A DNA stretch of 64,000 bases from Burkholderia sp. NRF60-BP8 (GTDB taxonomy: Bacteria; Pseudomonadota; Gammaproteobacteria; Burkholderiales; Burkholderiaceae), in the NCBI RefSeq assembly GCF_001522585.2, contig NZ_CP013373.1:2666001-2730000 (forward strand), given 5' to 3'. The notes beneath the pieces were generated by a model. It saw only the letters and a list, made by a program, of their open reading frames with translations. It ran no database searches and was not told the origin of the DNA. The first letter of the stretch is position 1. Each line of letters opens with the position of its first letter. Below are positions 1-7,614 of the stretch, piece by piece. Made by a program: the position numbers and the translations under genes.

Positions 1-250
1 CGAGCAGCACGCGCGACGCGCCGATGCCCGACACTTCGTGCAGGAACAGCGTCTTGCCGCGCTTGCCGTCCATGTCGCCGGCCTTCACCACGCGCGAGAT
101 CAGCCCCTTGGTGGCCGTGTCGATGTCGAGCGCCGCGCCCGACAGGGTCTGCGCCTCGAAGATGCCGAGCACGATGCAGTCGGACTTCCCGGTCAGGAAC
201 CCCTTGGCCTCGCCTTTGCTCCAATCACAGCCTTTTATGCTAAAGTCCAT
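1..250 (-). CDS. pepA: Leucyl aminopeptidase, N-terminal fragment
   Basis: Translation of the minus strand from an ATG at 250 gives a protein beginning [19 protein letters not shown], which matches the N-terminal (non-catalytic) domain of the M17 leucyl aminopeptidase PepA. The gene runs off the left edge, so only about 83 codons are visible and none of the metal-binding residues can be checked. PepA is a cytosolic hexameric zinc/manganese exopeptidase in peptide turnover. The gene diverges from lptF, an arrangement also common in enterobacteria. The shared intergenic space is only about 120 bp, so the two promoters must be close together or overlapping. Confidence 0.85.
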   Translation of the reverse strand, partial: MDFSIKGCDWSKGEAKGFLTGKSDCIVLGIFEAQTLSGAALDIDTATKGLISRVVKAGDMDGKRGKTLFLHEVSGIGASRVLL

Positions 251-372
251 CGCGCTTGTCCTCGGATAAAATCTGGGCTAAGGATGAAAGCCGCAATTAT
301 CCGCTATTTTTCCCGTGGCGGCGCGAGCGCTCCACCACGCGTGCGCAGCCTCCCGCCCTCTTCTCATCAAGA

Positions 373-1467
373 ATGATCTTCGAACGCTCCCTCCAGCGCG
401 AGCTTGCGTATACGGCTGGCGCCGTGTTCATGGTGCTGCTCACGATCATGCTCACGACGATGATGATTCGCATCGTCGGCTACGCCGCGTCCGGCGAAAT
501 CGATCCGCGGGACGTGCTCGTGCTGATCGGCCTGACCGTGATCGGCTACCTCGCCGTGATGCTCGTCGTCACGCTGTTCGTGTCGATCCTGTTCGTGCTG
601 ACCCGGTGGTACCGGGACTCCGAAATGGTGGTGTGGCTCGCGTCCGGCGTGAGCCTCACGCGCCTCATCAAGCCGATCGGCGTGTTCGCCACGCCGATCG
701 TCCTGCTGATCGCGTTCTTCGCGTTCGTCGGCTGGCCGTGGTCGAACCAGCAGAGCAAGATGATCAAGGCACGTTTCCAGCAGCGCGACGAAATCTCGCT
801 GCTCGCGCCCGGCCAGTTCCGCGAATCGGCCGCGAACCATCGCGTGTTCTTCATCGAGAAGATGTCGCCCGACCAGAGCAAGGTCCAGAACGTGTTCGTC
901 ACGTCGACGGAAAACGGCAAGCTCAACGTGGTCGTGTCGCAGACGGGCCATACGGAAACCGCGAAGGACGGCGATCGTTTCGTCGTCCTCGAAGACGGCC
1001 GCCGCTACGACGGCACGCCCGGCCAGCCGAACTTCAAGATCATGGAATTCGAGCGCTACGGCGTGAAGATCACCAGCAAGCCGGTCGTCAACGTGCAGAC
1101 CACCAACAGCACGCCCACGCCCGACCTGCTGCGCAACCCGACGCGCGACAATCTCGCGGAATTCGCGTGGCGCGCGGGGCTGCCGCTGATCGCGCTGAAC
1201 CTGATGGTGCTCGGCATCCCGCTCGCGTACCAGAACCCGCGCCGCAGCCGCACGATCAACCTCGTGATGGCCGTGCTGATCTACCTCACGTATTCGAACC
1301 TGCTGAACGTCGTGCAAGCGCAGATCGAGCAGGGCAAGATGTCGTTCGGCGTCGGTCTCGTCGGGCTGCACGTGCTCGTCGCGGCGATCGTCGCGTTCAT
1401 TTTCTGGTTGCGCGTGCGCAATCGTCCGTTGTTGTCACGCGCGCTGTTCGGCCGCTCGGGAGCATGA
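373..1467 (+). CDS. lptF: LPS export ABC transporter permease LptF
   Basis: The 364-aa protein starts MIFERSLQRELAYTAGAVF and belongs to the YjgP/YjgQ permease family. Hydrophobic segments lie near the N-terminus (roughly residues 15-120) and in the last 90 residues, with a soluble periplasmic jellyroll-like region between them; this is the LptF/LptG pattern. LptF and LptG form the inner-membrane channel that, with LptB, extracts lipopolysaccharide and feeds it to LptC. The reading frame stays open upstream to 256, but that extension is not family-like, and MIFERS at 373 is the usual start. lptG follows after 3 bp, so the two are co-transcribed and probably translationally coupled. Confidence 0.93.
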   Translation: MIFERSLQRELAYTAGAVFMVLLTIMLTTMMIRIVGYAASGEIDPRDVLVLIGLTVIGYLAVMLVVTLFVSILFVLTRWYRDSEMVVWLASGVSLTRLIKPIGVFATPIVLLIAFFAFVGWPWSNQQSKMIKARFQQRDEISLLAPGQFRESAANHRVFFIEKMSPDQSKVQNVFVTSTENGKLNVVVSQTGHTETAKDGDRFVVLEDGRRYDGTPGQPNFKIMEFERYGVKITSKPVVNVQTTNSTPTPDLLRNPTRDNLAEFAWRAGLPLIALNLMVLGIPLAYQNPRRSRTINLVMAVLIYLTYSNLLNVVQAQIEQGKMSFGVGLVGLHVLVAAIVAFIFWLRVRNRPLLSRALFGRSGA

Positions 1468-1470
1468 TCG

Positions 1471-2619
1471 ATGCGGCTCTATGAAAAGTACTTCGCGCGG
1501 CAGATCTACATCACGTTCATCTTCATCCTGTTCGCGTTCTCCGGTCTGTTCTTCTTCTTCGACCTGATCAGCGAACTGAACTCGGTCGGGCACGGCAACT
1601 ACAAGTTCGGCTACGCGGTGCTGCGCGTCGCGCTACAGACGCCGTCGCGCTTCTACGAGATCATCCCGGTCGCCGCGCTGATCAGCGCGATCTACGTGTT
1701 CGCACAGATGGCCGCGAACTCGGAATTCACGATCTTCCGCGTGTCGGGCCTCGCGACCAACCAGGCGCTGCGTTCGCTGCTGAAGATCGGCGTGCCGCTC
1801 GTGATCGTCACCTATCTGATCGGCGAATTCGTCGGCCCGTACGCCGACCAGCTGTCCGAACGCGTGCGGCTGCAGGCGCTCGGCGCATCGGTGTCGTCGA
1901 ACTTCCAGTCGGGCGTATGGGTGAAGGACACGCTCGCGGCCCGCGAGAACGGCGAGCAGGTCACGCGCTTCGTCAACGTCGGCAGCCTGTCGCCCGACTC
2001 GACGATCAGCAACGTGCGCATCTACGAGTTCGACTCCAAGTTCCAGCTGCAGAACGTGCGGATCGCGCAAACCGGCCGCTACGAGCCCCCCGGCCACTGG
2101 CTGCTGAAAGGCGTCACCGAAACGGAGCTGACGCCGATCAAGCCGGTCAGCGGCCAGCCGGCCGATGCGCTGAACCCCGTGTACCGGTCGCAGCAGGTGT
2201 CGCTGCCCGAATACCGGCTGCGCTCCGACCTGACGCCGCAGATCCTGTCGGTGCTGCTCGTGTCGCCGGAGCGCATGTCGATCATCAACCTGTTCCGCTA
2301 CATCCAGCACTTGCGCGAGAACCAGCAGGACACGCAGCGCTACGACATCGCGCTGTGGCGCAAGCTGCTGTATCCGTTCGCGGTATTCGTGATGCTCGTG
2401 CTGTCGCTGCCGTTCGCCTACCTGCACACGCGGGCGGGCGTGGTCGGCGTGAAGGTGTTCGGCGGCATCATGCTCGGCATGAGCTTCCAGCTGCTCAACA
2501 CGCTGTTCTCGCACATCGGCACGCTGAACACGTGGCCCGCGCCGCTCACCGCCGCGACGCCGGGTCTCATCTATCTCGCGCTCGGCCTGTTCGCGCTCAA
2601 GTGGGTCGACCGGCACTGA
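1471..2619 (+). CDS. lptG: LPS export ABC transporter permease LptG
   Basis: The 382-aa protein begins MRLYEKYFARQIYITFIFILFAFSGLFFFFDL, a typical LptG N-terminus with the first membrane helix. More helices occur around residues 60-120 and 300-380, and the middle is the periplasmic beta-jellyroll domain. It partners LptF in the LPS extraction complex. The gene starts 3 bp after lptF and is of normal family length. I see no terminator between it and the downstream cbiX-like gene (26 bp), so read-through into that gene is likely. Confidence 0.93.
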   Translation: MRLYEKYFARQIYITFIFILFAFSGLFFFFDLISELNSVGHGNYKFGYAVLRVALQTPSRFYEIIPVAALISAIYVFAQMAANSEFTIFRVSGLATNQALRSLLKIGVPLVIVTYLIGEFVGPYADQLSERVRLQALGASVSSNFQSGVWVKDTLAARENGEQVTRFVNVGSLSPDSTISNVRIYEFDSKFQLQNVRIAQTGRYEPPGHWLLKGVTETELTPIKPVSGQPADALNPVYRSQQVSLPEYRLRSDLTPQILSVLLVSPERMSIINLFRYIQHLRENQQDTQRYDIALWRKLLYPFAVFVMLVLSLPFAYLHTRAGVVGVKVFGGIMLGMSFQLLNTLFSHIGTLNTWPAPLTAATPGLIYLALGLFALKWVDRH

Positions 2620-2645
2620 GCGCCGCGCGCGACGGAGGCTTCGAC

Positions 2646-3029
2646 ATGCATTCGCACGGTATCGTCCTGTTCGGCCACGGCGCCCGCGACCCGCGCTGGG
2701 CCGAGCCGTTCGAGCGGCTCGCCGCGCGGCTGCGCGGCGCCGGCTCCCCTGCCGCGCAGGTGTCGCTCGCGTTCCTCGAACTGATGCCGCCGTCGCTCGC
2801 CGAGGCCGTGGCCGCGCAAGTCGCGGCCGGCTGCGCGCGCATCACCGTGGTGCCCGTGTTCTTCGGCCAGGGCGGCCATGTCCGCCGCGACCTGCCGCAG
2901 CTCGTCGACGCATGCCGCGCCGCGCATCCGGGCGTCGAGATCCGCTGCGCGACGGCCGTCGGCGAAGACGACGGCGTGCTCGACGCGGTCGCGCGCTATT
3001 GCGTCGACCAGCTCGGCGACGACGCGTAG
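2646..3029 (+). CDS. cbiX: Sirohydrochlorin chelatase-like protein (CbiX/SirB type)
   Basis: This 127-aa single-domain protein starts MHSHGIVLFGHGARDPRWAEPF. The GHGARDP segment supplies the N-terminal histidine of the CbiX/SirB chelatase fold, and VVPVFFGQGGHVRRDLP is the second conserved segment with its histidine. Family members insert Fe2+ or Co2+ into sirohydrochlorin. Single-domain forms of about 120-130 aa act as homodimers. It is convergent with cobA, which makes the precorrin-2 precursor of siroheme, next to the siroheme-using sulfite reductase operon, so a ferrochelatase role in siroheme synthesis is likely. Cobalt specificity cannot be excluded from sequence. Confidence 0.85.
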   Translation: MHSHGIVLFGHGARDPRWAEPFERLAARLRGAGSPAAQVSLAFLELMPPSLAEAVAAQVAAGCARITVVPVFFGQGGHVRRDLPQLVDACRAAHPGVEIRCATAVGEDDGVLDAVARYCVDQLGDDA

Positions 3030-3053
3030 GCCACGTCTTCGCGACGCCCAAAG

Positions 3054-3083
3054 AAAAAGCGCCGGCATCTGCCGGCGCTTTTT
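3054..3083. terminator. Bidirectional Rho-independent terminator between cbiX and cobA
   Basis: A perfect 13-bp inverted repeat (AAAAAGCGCCGGC, 4-nt loop ATCT, GCCGGCGCTTTTT) sits between the convergent ends of cbiX and cobA. The A run on one side and the T run on the other let it work in both directions. Confidence 0.9.
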
Positions 3084-3110
3084 GCGTTTGGGACCGCGCG
3101 CGAGCCGCGC

Positions 3111-3860
3111 TCAGGCGGCATTGCGCACCGGATCGCCCGCCTGCGCCTGCCGTGTGCGTTCGGCGAATGCATCGCCGATCATCAGCAGGCTCGGTTCCGC
3201 GGGGTCGAGCCACGCCTGCGCATCGCCGGCCGCCATCCGGGCGAGCGTCAGCGTCAGCGTGCGTTCGCGCGCGGTGCTGCATGCCTCGACGATCGCCACC
3301 GGCGTCGCCGGCGCACGGCCGGCGTCGATCAATTCCTGCGCGATGCCGGGCGCGCTGTCGCGGCCCATGTAGTAGACGATCGAATCGGCGCGTGCGGCTT
3401 CGCGAATCTCGTCGCTGCCCGGTGCGCGACTGTGCGTCGCGAACGCGACGCTGCGCGATACGCCGCGCAACGTGAGCGAACGCTTCAGCGTCGCCGCGCC
3501 GGCCAGCGCCGCGGTGATGCCCGGCACGATCTCGTAGTCGATGCCGGCCGCGTCGAGTGCGCGCATTTCCTCTTCGGCGCGACCGAACAGCATCGGATCG
3601 CCGCCCTTCAACCGCACGACGCACGCGTGCTCGCGCGCCGCGTCGACGATCTGCTTGTTGATGAAATGCTGCGCGGTCGAGCGCTGCCCGCAGCGCTTGC
3701 CGACCGCGATCTTCCGCGCGTTCGGCGCATAGTCGAGCATCGCAGGCTCGACGAGCGCGTCGTGCAGCACGACGTCGGCCTGCTCGAGCAGCCGCATGCC
3801 GCGCACCGTGATGAGGTCCGCGGCGCCCGGTCCTGCTCCGATCAGATATACCTTGCCCAT
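3111..3860 (-). CDS. cobA: Uroporphyrinogen-III C-methyltransferase
   Basis: The 249-aa protein carries the SUMT signatures: the glycine-rich SAM site GAGPG at residues 8-12 and GGDP at 86-89, with a C-terminal EPSLLMIGDAF segment. It methylates uroporphyrinogen III at C2 and C7 to precorrin-2, the first committed step to siroheme. It is a stand-alone enzyme, not the CysG fusion of enterobacteria; no precorrin-2 dehydrogenase domain is attached or visible nearby. As the last gene of the minus-strand cys operon, 60 bp after cysN, it ties siroheme supply to expression of sulfite reductase. Confidence 0.93.
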   Translation of the reverse strand: MGKVYLIGAGPGAADLITVRGMRLLEQADVVLHDALVEPAMLDYAPNARKIAVGKRCGQRSTAQHFINKQIVDAAREHACVVRLKGGDPMLFGRAEEEMRALDAAGIDYEIVPGITAALAGAATLKRSLTLRGVSRSVAFATHSRAPGSDEIREAARADSIVYYMGRDSAPGIAQELIDAGRAPATPVAIVEACSTARERTLTLTLARMAAGDAQAWLDPAEPSLLMIGDAFAERTRQAQAGDPVRNAA

Positions 3861-3920
3861 GTTTGTCGCTTCGCTAGGGTCCTGCAGCGGCGGCCGGTTC
3901 GCCGCCGCGCAGATTGACGA

Positions 3921-5237
3921 TTACGCCGAGAACGCGCGGATCATCCCGGCGGCGACCGTGTGGTGCGTCGCCTCGTCGATCAGCACGAACGCGCCCGTGC
4001 CGGGGTGCGCATCGTAGGTGTCGCACACGATCGGCTTCTGCAGCGTCAGCGCCACGCGGCCGATATCGTTCATCTTCAGGTCCTGGCGATCGGTCGCGTG
4101 CGACAGCGTATGCACGTCGAGCACCTGCTTGACGCCGCCGATCTTCGCGAACACCGTACTGGTGGTCTGCTTCAGCAGGTACTTGCGCTGCGGCGACAGC
4201 GGCGTCTCGTCGAACCAGCACAGGTCCGCCTCGAGCTTCTTCGCCGGCTCGACCGGCTCGGCGGCCGTGACGAACATGTCGCCCCGCGACACGTCGACAT
4301 CCTCTTCGAGACGGATCGTCACCGTCTGGCCCGCGAACGCGTGCGCGACCGATGCGGTGCCGCCCGGCACCGGCGCGACGATCTCGGCGACCGTCGCGGT
4401 GCGGTTCGACGGCAGCACGACGATCGCGTCGCCGACCTTCACTTCGCCCGACTCGATCCGGCCCATGTAGCCGCGGAAATCGTCGGCCGAGCTGCCGTCC
4501 TGGCGCGCGACCCACTGCACCGGGAAGCGCAGCGCGTCGTGCGCCTGCGTCTCGACCGGCAGCGACTCGAGCACGTCGAGCAGCGGCTCGCCGGCGTACC
4601 ACGGCATGCGCTCGCTCGCGCCGACGATGTTGTCGCCCTTCAGCGCCGACACCGGCACGAAGCGCACGTCGGTCAGGCCGAGCTGCTTCGCGAGCGCGAC
4701 GTACGCGTCGCGGATCTCGTTGAAGCGCGCCTCGCTGTAGTCGACGAGGTCCATCTTGTTGATCGCGACGATCACGTGCTGCAGCCCGAGCAGCTTGACG
4801 ATCGCGCTGTGGCGCTTGGTCTGCGGCAGGAGTTGCACGACGCCGTTCTCGACCGTGATGCGTGTCGCGTCGATCAGGATGATCGCCGCGTGCGCGGTCG
4901 ACGCGCCCGTCACCATGTTGCGCGTGTACTGCTCGTGGCCCGGCGTGTCGGCGATGATGAACTTGCGCTTCGCGGTCGCGAAATAGCGGTACGCGACGTC
5001 GATCGTGATGCCCTGCTCGCGCTCGGCTTCCAGCCCGTCCGTCAGCAGCGCGAGATCGAGCTCGTCGCCGACCGTGCGCTTGTTCTTCGCGCGCGACAGC
5101 GCGGACAGCTGGTCGGACAGCACGGCCTTGCTGTCGTACAGCAGGCGGCCGATCAGCGTGCTCTTGCCGTCGTCGACGCTGCCTGCGGTGATGAAGCGCA
5201 ACACGCCGAGGTCTTCGGTGTTCTCGATGATGCTCAT
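3921..5237 (-). CDS. cysN: Sulfate adenylyltransferase subunit 1 (GTPase)
   Basis: The 438-aa protein is an EF-Tu-like GTPase: P-loop GSVDDGKS at residues 19-26, DTPGHEQ (switch II) at 97-103 and NKMD at 160-163, followed by two beta-barrel domains. With CysD it makes adenylyl sulfate (APS) from ATP and sulfate, driven by GTP hydrolysis. The length shows that no APS-kinase (CysC) domain is fused to it, and no cysC lies nearby. This agrees with direct APS reduction by the neighbouring CysH. It lies 22 bp downstream of cysD. Confidence 0.95.
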   Translation of the reverse strand: MSIIENTEDLGVLRFITAGSVDDGKSTLIGRLLYDSKAVLSDQLSALSRAKNKRTVGDELDLALLTDGLEAEREQGITIDVAYRYFATAKRKFIIADTPGHEQYTRNMVTGASTAHAAIILIDATRITVENGVVQLLPQTKRHSAIVKLLGLQHVIVAINKMDLVDYSEARFNEIRDAYVALAKQLGLTDVRFVPVSALKGDNIVGASERMPWYAGEPLLDVLESLPVETQAHDALRFPVQWVARQDGSSADDFRGYMGRIESGEVKVGDAIVVLPSNRTATVAEIVAPVPGGTASVAHAFAGQTVTIRLEEDVDVSRGDMFVTAAEPVEPAKKLEADLCWFDETPLSPQRKYLLKQTTSTVFAKIGGVKQVLDVHTLSHATDRQDLKMNDIGRVALTLQKPIVCDTYDAHPGTGAFVLIDEATHHTVAAGMIRAFSA

Positions 5238-5259
5238 GATGTGAATGTCCTCGTGTGCT

Positions 5260-6222
5260 TCAGAAATAACCTTGCTTCTTGCGCTGTTCCATCGCGGCTT
5301 CGGACGCCTGGTCGTCCATCCGGGTCGCGCCGCGCTCGGTGATCTCGGTCACCGCCGTCTCGGCGATGATCTTCTCGACGTCGTCCGCGTCGCTTTCGAC
5401 CGGGCACGTGCAGCTGATGTCGCCGACCGTGCGGAAGCGCACCTGCGCCAGCTCGCTCGTCTCGCCGTCACGCATCGGCGTGAGCGGCGTGACCGGCACG
5501 AGCAGCCCGTTGCGGCGCACGATCTCGCGCTGGTGCGCGTAATAGATCGACGGCAGTTCGAGGTTCTCGCGCGCGATGTACTGCCACACGTCGAGCTCGG
5601 TCCAGTTCGAGATCGGGAACACGCGCAGATGCTCGCCCTTGTGCAGGCGGGCGTTGTACAGGCTCCACAGTTCCGGGCGCTGCGCCTTCGGGTCCCACTG
5701 GCCGAATTCGTCGCGGAACGAGAAGATGCGCTCCTTCGCGCGCGCCTTCTCTTCGTCGCGGCGCGCGCCGCCGATCAGCGCCGTATAGCCGTGCTGTTCG
5801 ATCGTCTCGAGCAGCGTGACGGCCTGCGCGGCGTTACGCGAATCGGTTTCGCGGCGCAGCACGACCGTGCCGCGCTTGATCGAATCCTCGACGTGGCCGA
5901 CCACCAGCTCGGCGCCGAGCTCCTGCGCGCGGCGGTCGCGGAAGTCGATCACTTCCTCGTAGTTGTGGCCCGTGTCGATATGCACGAGCGGGAATGGCAG
6001 CGTCGTCTTGCGGTTCGCGCCGAGGCCGAACGCCTTCAGCGCCAGATGCAGCACGACGACCGAATCCTTGCCGCCCGAGAACAACAGCGCCGGCTTGCTG
6101 CACTCGGCAACGAGTTCGCGCAGGATGTGGATCGACTCGGCTTCGAGCCAGTCGAGGTGGCCCATGCGGCTGTCGGCGCCGGTGGGCGGGGCAAAGGCGG
6201 ATTGCTCGAGCGTCGTGCTCAT
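5260..6222 (-). CDS. cysD: Sulfate adenylyltransferase subunit 2
   Basis: The 320-aa product has the PP-loop nucleotide-binding motif SGGKDS at residues 49-54 and ends with the typical CysD tail (ERGATRMDDQ...EQRKKQGYF). It is the catalytic ATP-sulfurylase subunit that partners CysN. The start MSTTLEQSAF at 6222 is preferred over an upstream ATG at 6276 because a purine-rich ribosome-binding sequence (GAGAAGGAC on the minus strand) precedes it and the upstream residues are basic and not family-like. It sits between cysH and cysN in the same-strand operon. Confidence 0.94.
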   Translation of the reverse strand: MSTTLEQSAFAPPTGADSRMGHLDWLEAESIHILRELVAECSKPALLFSGGKDSVVVLHLALKAFGLGANRKTTLPFPLVHIDTGHNYEEVIDFRDRRAQELGAELVVGHVEDSIKRGTVVLRRETDSRNAAQAVTLLETIEQHGYTALIGGARRDEEKARAKERIFSFRDEFGQWDPKAQRPELWSLYNARLHKGEHLRVFPISNWTELDVWQYIARENLELPSIYYAHQREIVRRNGLLVPVTPLTPMRDGETSELAQVRFRTVGDISCTCPVESDADDVEKIIAETAVTEITERGATRMDDQASEAAMEQRKKQGYF

Positions 6223-6297
6223 GATTTCAGTCCTTCTCTTCCGGGTTCGTGCCGCCCGCTGTCGCAGGCGGCGCAATATTCAGTTTCTTGTCGGTTT

Positions 6298-7050
6298 TCA
6301 ATGCGCGGCGCCGGCGTCGGCATTCGCGGGAATCGGCGTGATCGTCGTGATGTGCAGCCCGCACTCCTTCGTGTCGCGCGACTCCCACCACCAGCGGCCC
6401 GCGCGGCTGTCCTCGCCGGGACGGATCGCGCGCGTGCACGGCTCGCAGCCGATGCTCGGGTAGCCGCGCGCATGCAGCGGGTTGACCGGCACGTCGAACG
6501 CGTTAAGGTACGCCCACACGTCGGCTTCCGTCCAGTCGGCGAGCGGGTTGTACTTCGCGATCCCGCGCGCTTCGTCCTGTTCTTCCTCGTGCAGTTCCGC
6601 GCGCGTGACCGACTGCTCGCGGCGCTGGCCCGTCACCCACGCGCCGACGTCGGCCAGCGCGCGGTTCAGCGGCTCGACCTTGCGGATGTGGCAGCACGCC
6701 TTGCGCAGCTCGACGCTCTCGTAGAACGCGTTCAGGCCGTGCTCGGCGACGTACTGGTCCACCGCGTCCTGCTGCGGGTGGAACTGCTCGATCTCGTAGC
6801 CGTAGCGCTCGCGCACGCGGTCGATCATGCCGAGCGTTTCCGCATGCAGGCGGCCCGTGTTCAGCGAGAAGATGCCGATCGGCACGCCCTTCGACAGGAT
6901 CGCGTGCGTGAGCAGCATGTCCTCCGCGGCAAGGCTGCTCGCGAATTTCACCTTGTCGTGACGGGCGCCGATCCGCGCGAGCAGCGCGTCGAGGCGCTCG
7001 ACCTTCGCGGCGAGTTCCGGCGTCAGCTCGGTGGCGGTCGCGGTGCTCAT
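6298..7050 (-). CDS. cysH: Adenylyl-sulfate (APS) reductase
   Basis: The 250-aa protein contains the [4Fe-4S] cysteine signature of APS reductases: CC at 119-120, C202 and C205, and the catalytic KECGLH at 228-233. The four cluster cysteines separate it from the cluster-free PAPS reductases of enterobacteria, so APS is the predicted substrate and thioredoxin the predicted electron donor. The absence of cysC in the operon agrees. The ATG at 7050 overlaps the end of the DUF934 gene by 4 bp (ATGA), a mark of translational coupling. The long open frame upstream is not family-like. Confidence 0.94.
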   Translation of the reverse strand: MSTATATELTPELAAKVERLDALLARIGARHDKVKFASSLAAEDMLLTHAILSKGVPIGIFSLNTGRLHAETLGMIDRVRERYGYEIEQFHPQQDAVDQYVAEHGLNAFYESVELRKACCHIRKVEPLNRALADVGAWVTGQRREQSVTRAELHEEEQDEARGIAKYNPLADWTEADVWAYLNAFDVPVNPLHARGYPSIGCEPCTRAIRPGEDSRAGRWWWESRDTKECGLHITTITPIPANADAGAAH

Positions 7051-7589
7051 GCGCTCACCTTGGTGTCGGCCGCGGCCTCGCGGCGGCGGAACAGCGGCGC
7101 CGGCTCGTCGAATGCGCCCTGGTAACGCTGCGTGAATTCCGTGAACGCATTCAGCGCGTCGTGGATGTCCTTGTCGGCGCGCACCGCGAACGCGTCGAAG
7201 CCGCAGCGCGACATGTACAGCAGTTGATCGCGCAGCACGTCGCCGATCGCGCGCAGCTCGCCCGTCCAGCCGTGGCGTTCGCGCAGCAGGCGCGCGATGC
7301 TGTAGCCGCGGCCGTCCGCGAAGCGCGGGAAATTGACGGCGACCAGCGAGATCGCGCCGAAATCGGCCACGAGATCGGCCGGTTCGCTGTCCGGCGCGAG
7401 CCACACGCCGAGTTCGTCCTTCGTCTTCGCGGCGACGAGCGCCGCACGCTCGGCCTGCCACAACGCGAACGGCACCAGCACCTTGCCGGCCGGCAACGCG
7501 TCGACCGCGGGCAGCGCGCCGTCTTCCGCCGCGCGCACGACCTGCCATGCATCGTCGATCACTGCGCGGTTCTTGATAATCGAAGCCAT
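7047..7589 (-). CDS. DUF934 family protein of the sulfate-assimilation operon
   Basis: The 180-aa protein has the hallmark block of DUF934, GRGYSIARLLRERHGW followed by GELRAIGDVL and RCGFDAFAVR. It has no signal peptide or membrane segment and no recognisable catalytic motif. Genes of this family are repeatedly found between cysI-type sulfite reductase and cysH in proteobacteria, but the biochemical role is not established. A part in sulfite reductase or APS reductase assembly, or in electron delivery, is only inference from context. The start MASIIKNR at 7589 is chosen over MQMAS two codons upstream. It overlaps cysH by 4 bp and follows cysI by 25 bp. Confidence 0.85.
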   Translation of the reverse strand: MASIIKNRAVIDDAWQVVRAAEDGALPAVDALPAGKVLVPFALWQAERAALVAAKTKDELGVWLAPDSEPADLVADFGAISLVAVNFPRFADGRGYSIARLLRERHGWTGELRAIGDVLRDQLLYMSRCGFDAFAVRADKDIHDALNAFTEFTQRYQGAFDEPAPLFRRREAAADTKVSA

Positions 7590-7614
7590 CTGCAAATTCC
7601 TTCTACCCGGTTGA

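Noticed and set aside
3054..3083. Repeat-like inverted sequence considered as a REP element
   Set aside because: Perfect stem with flanking A and T runs between two convergent stops is fully explained as a bidirectional terminator.
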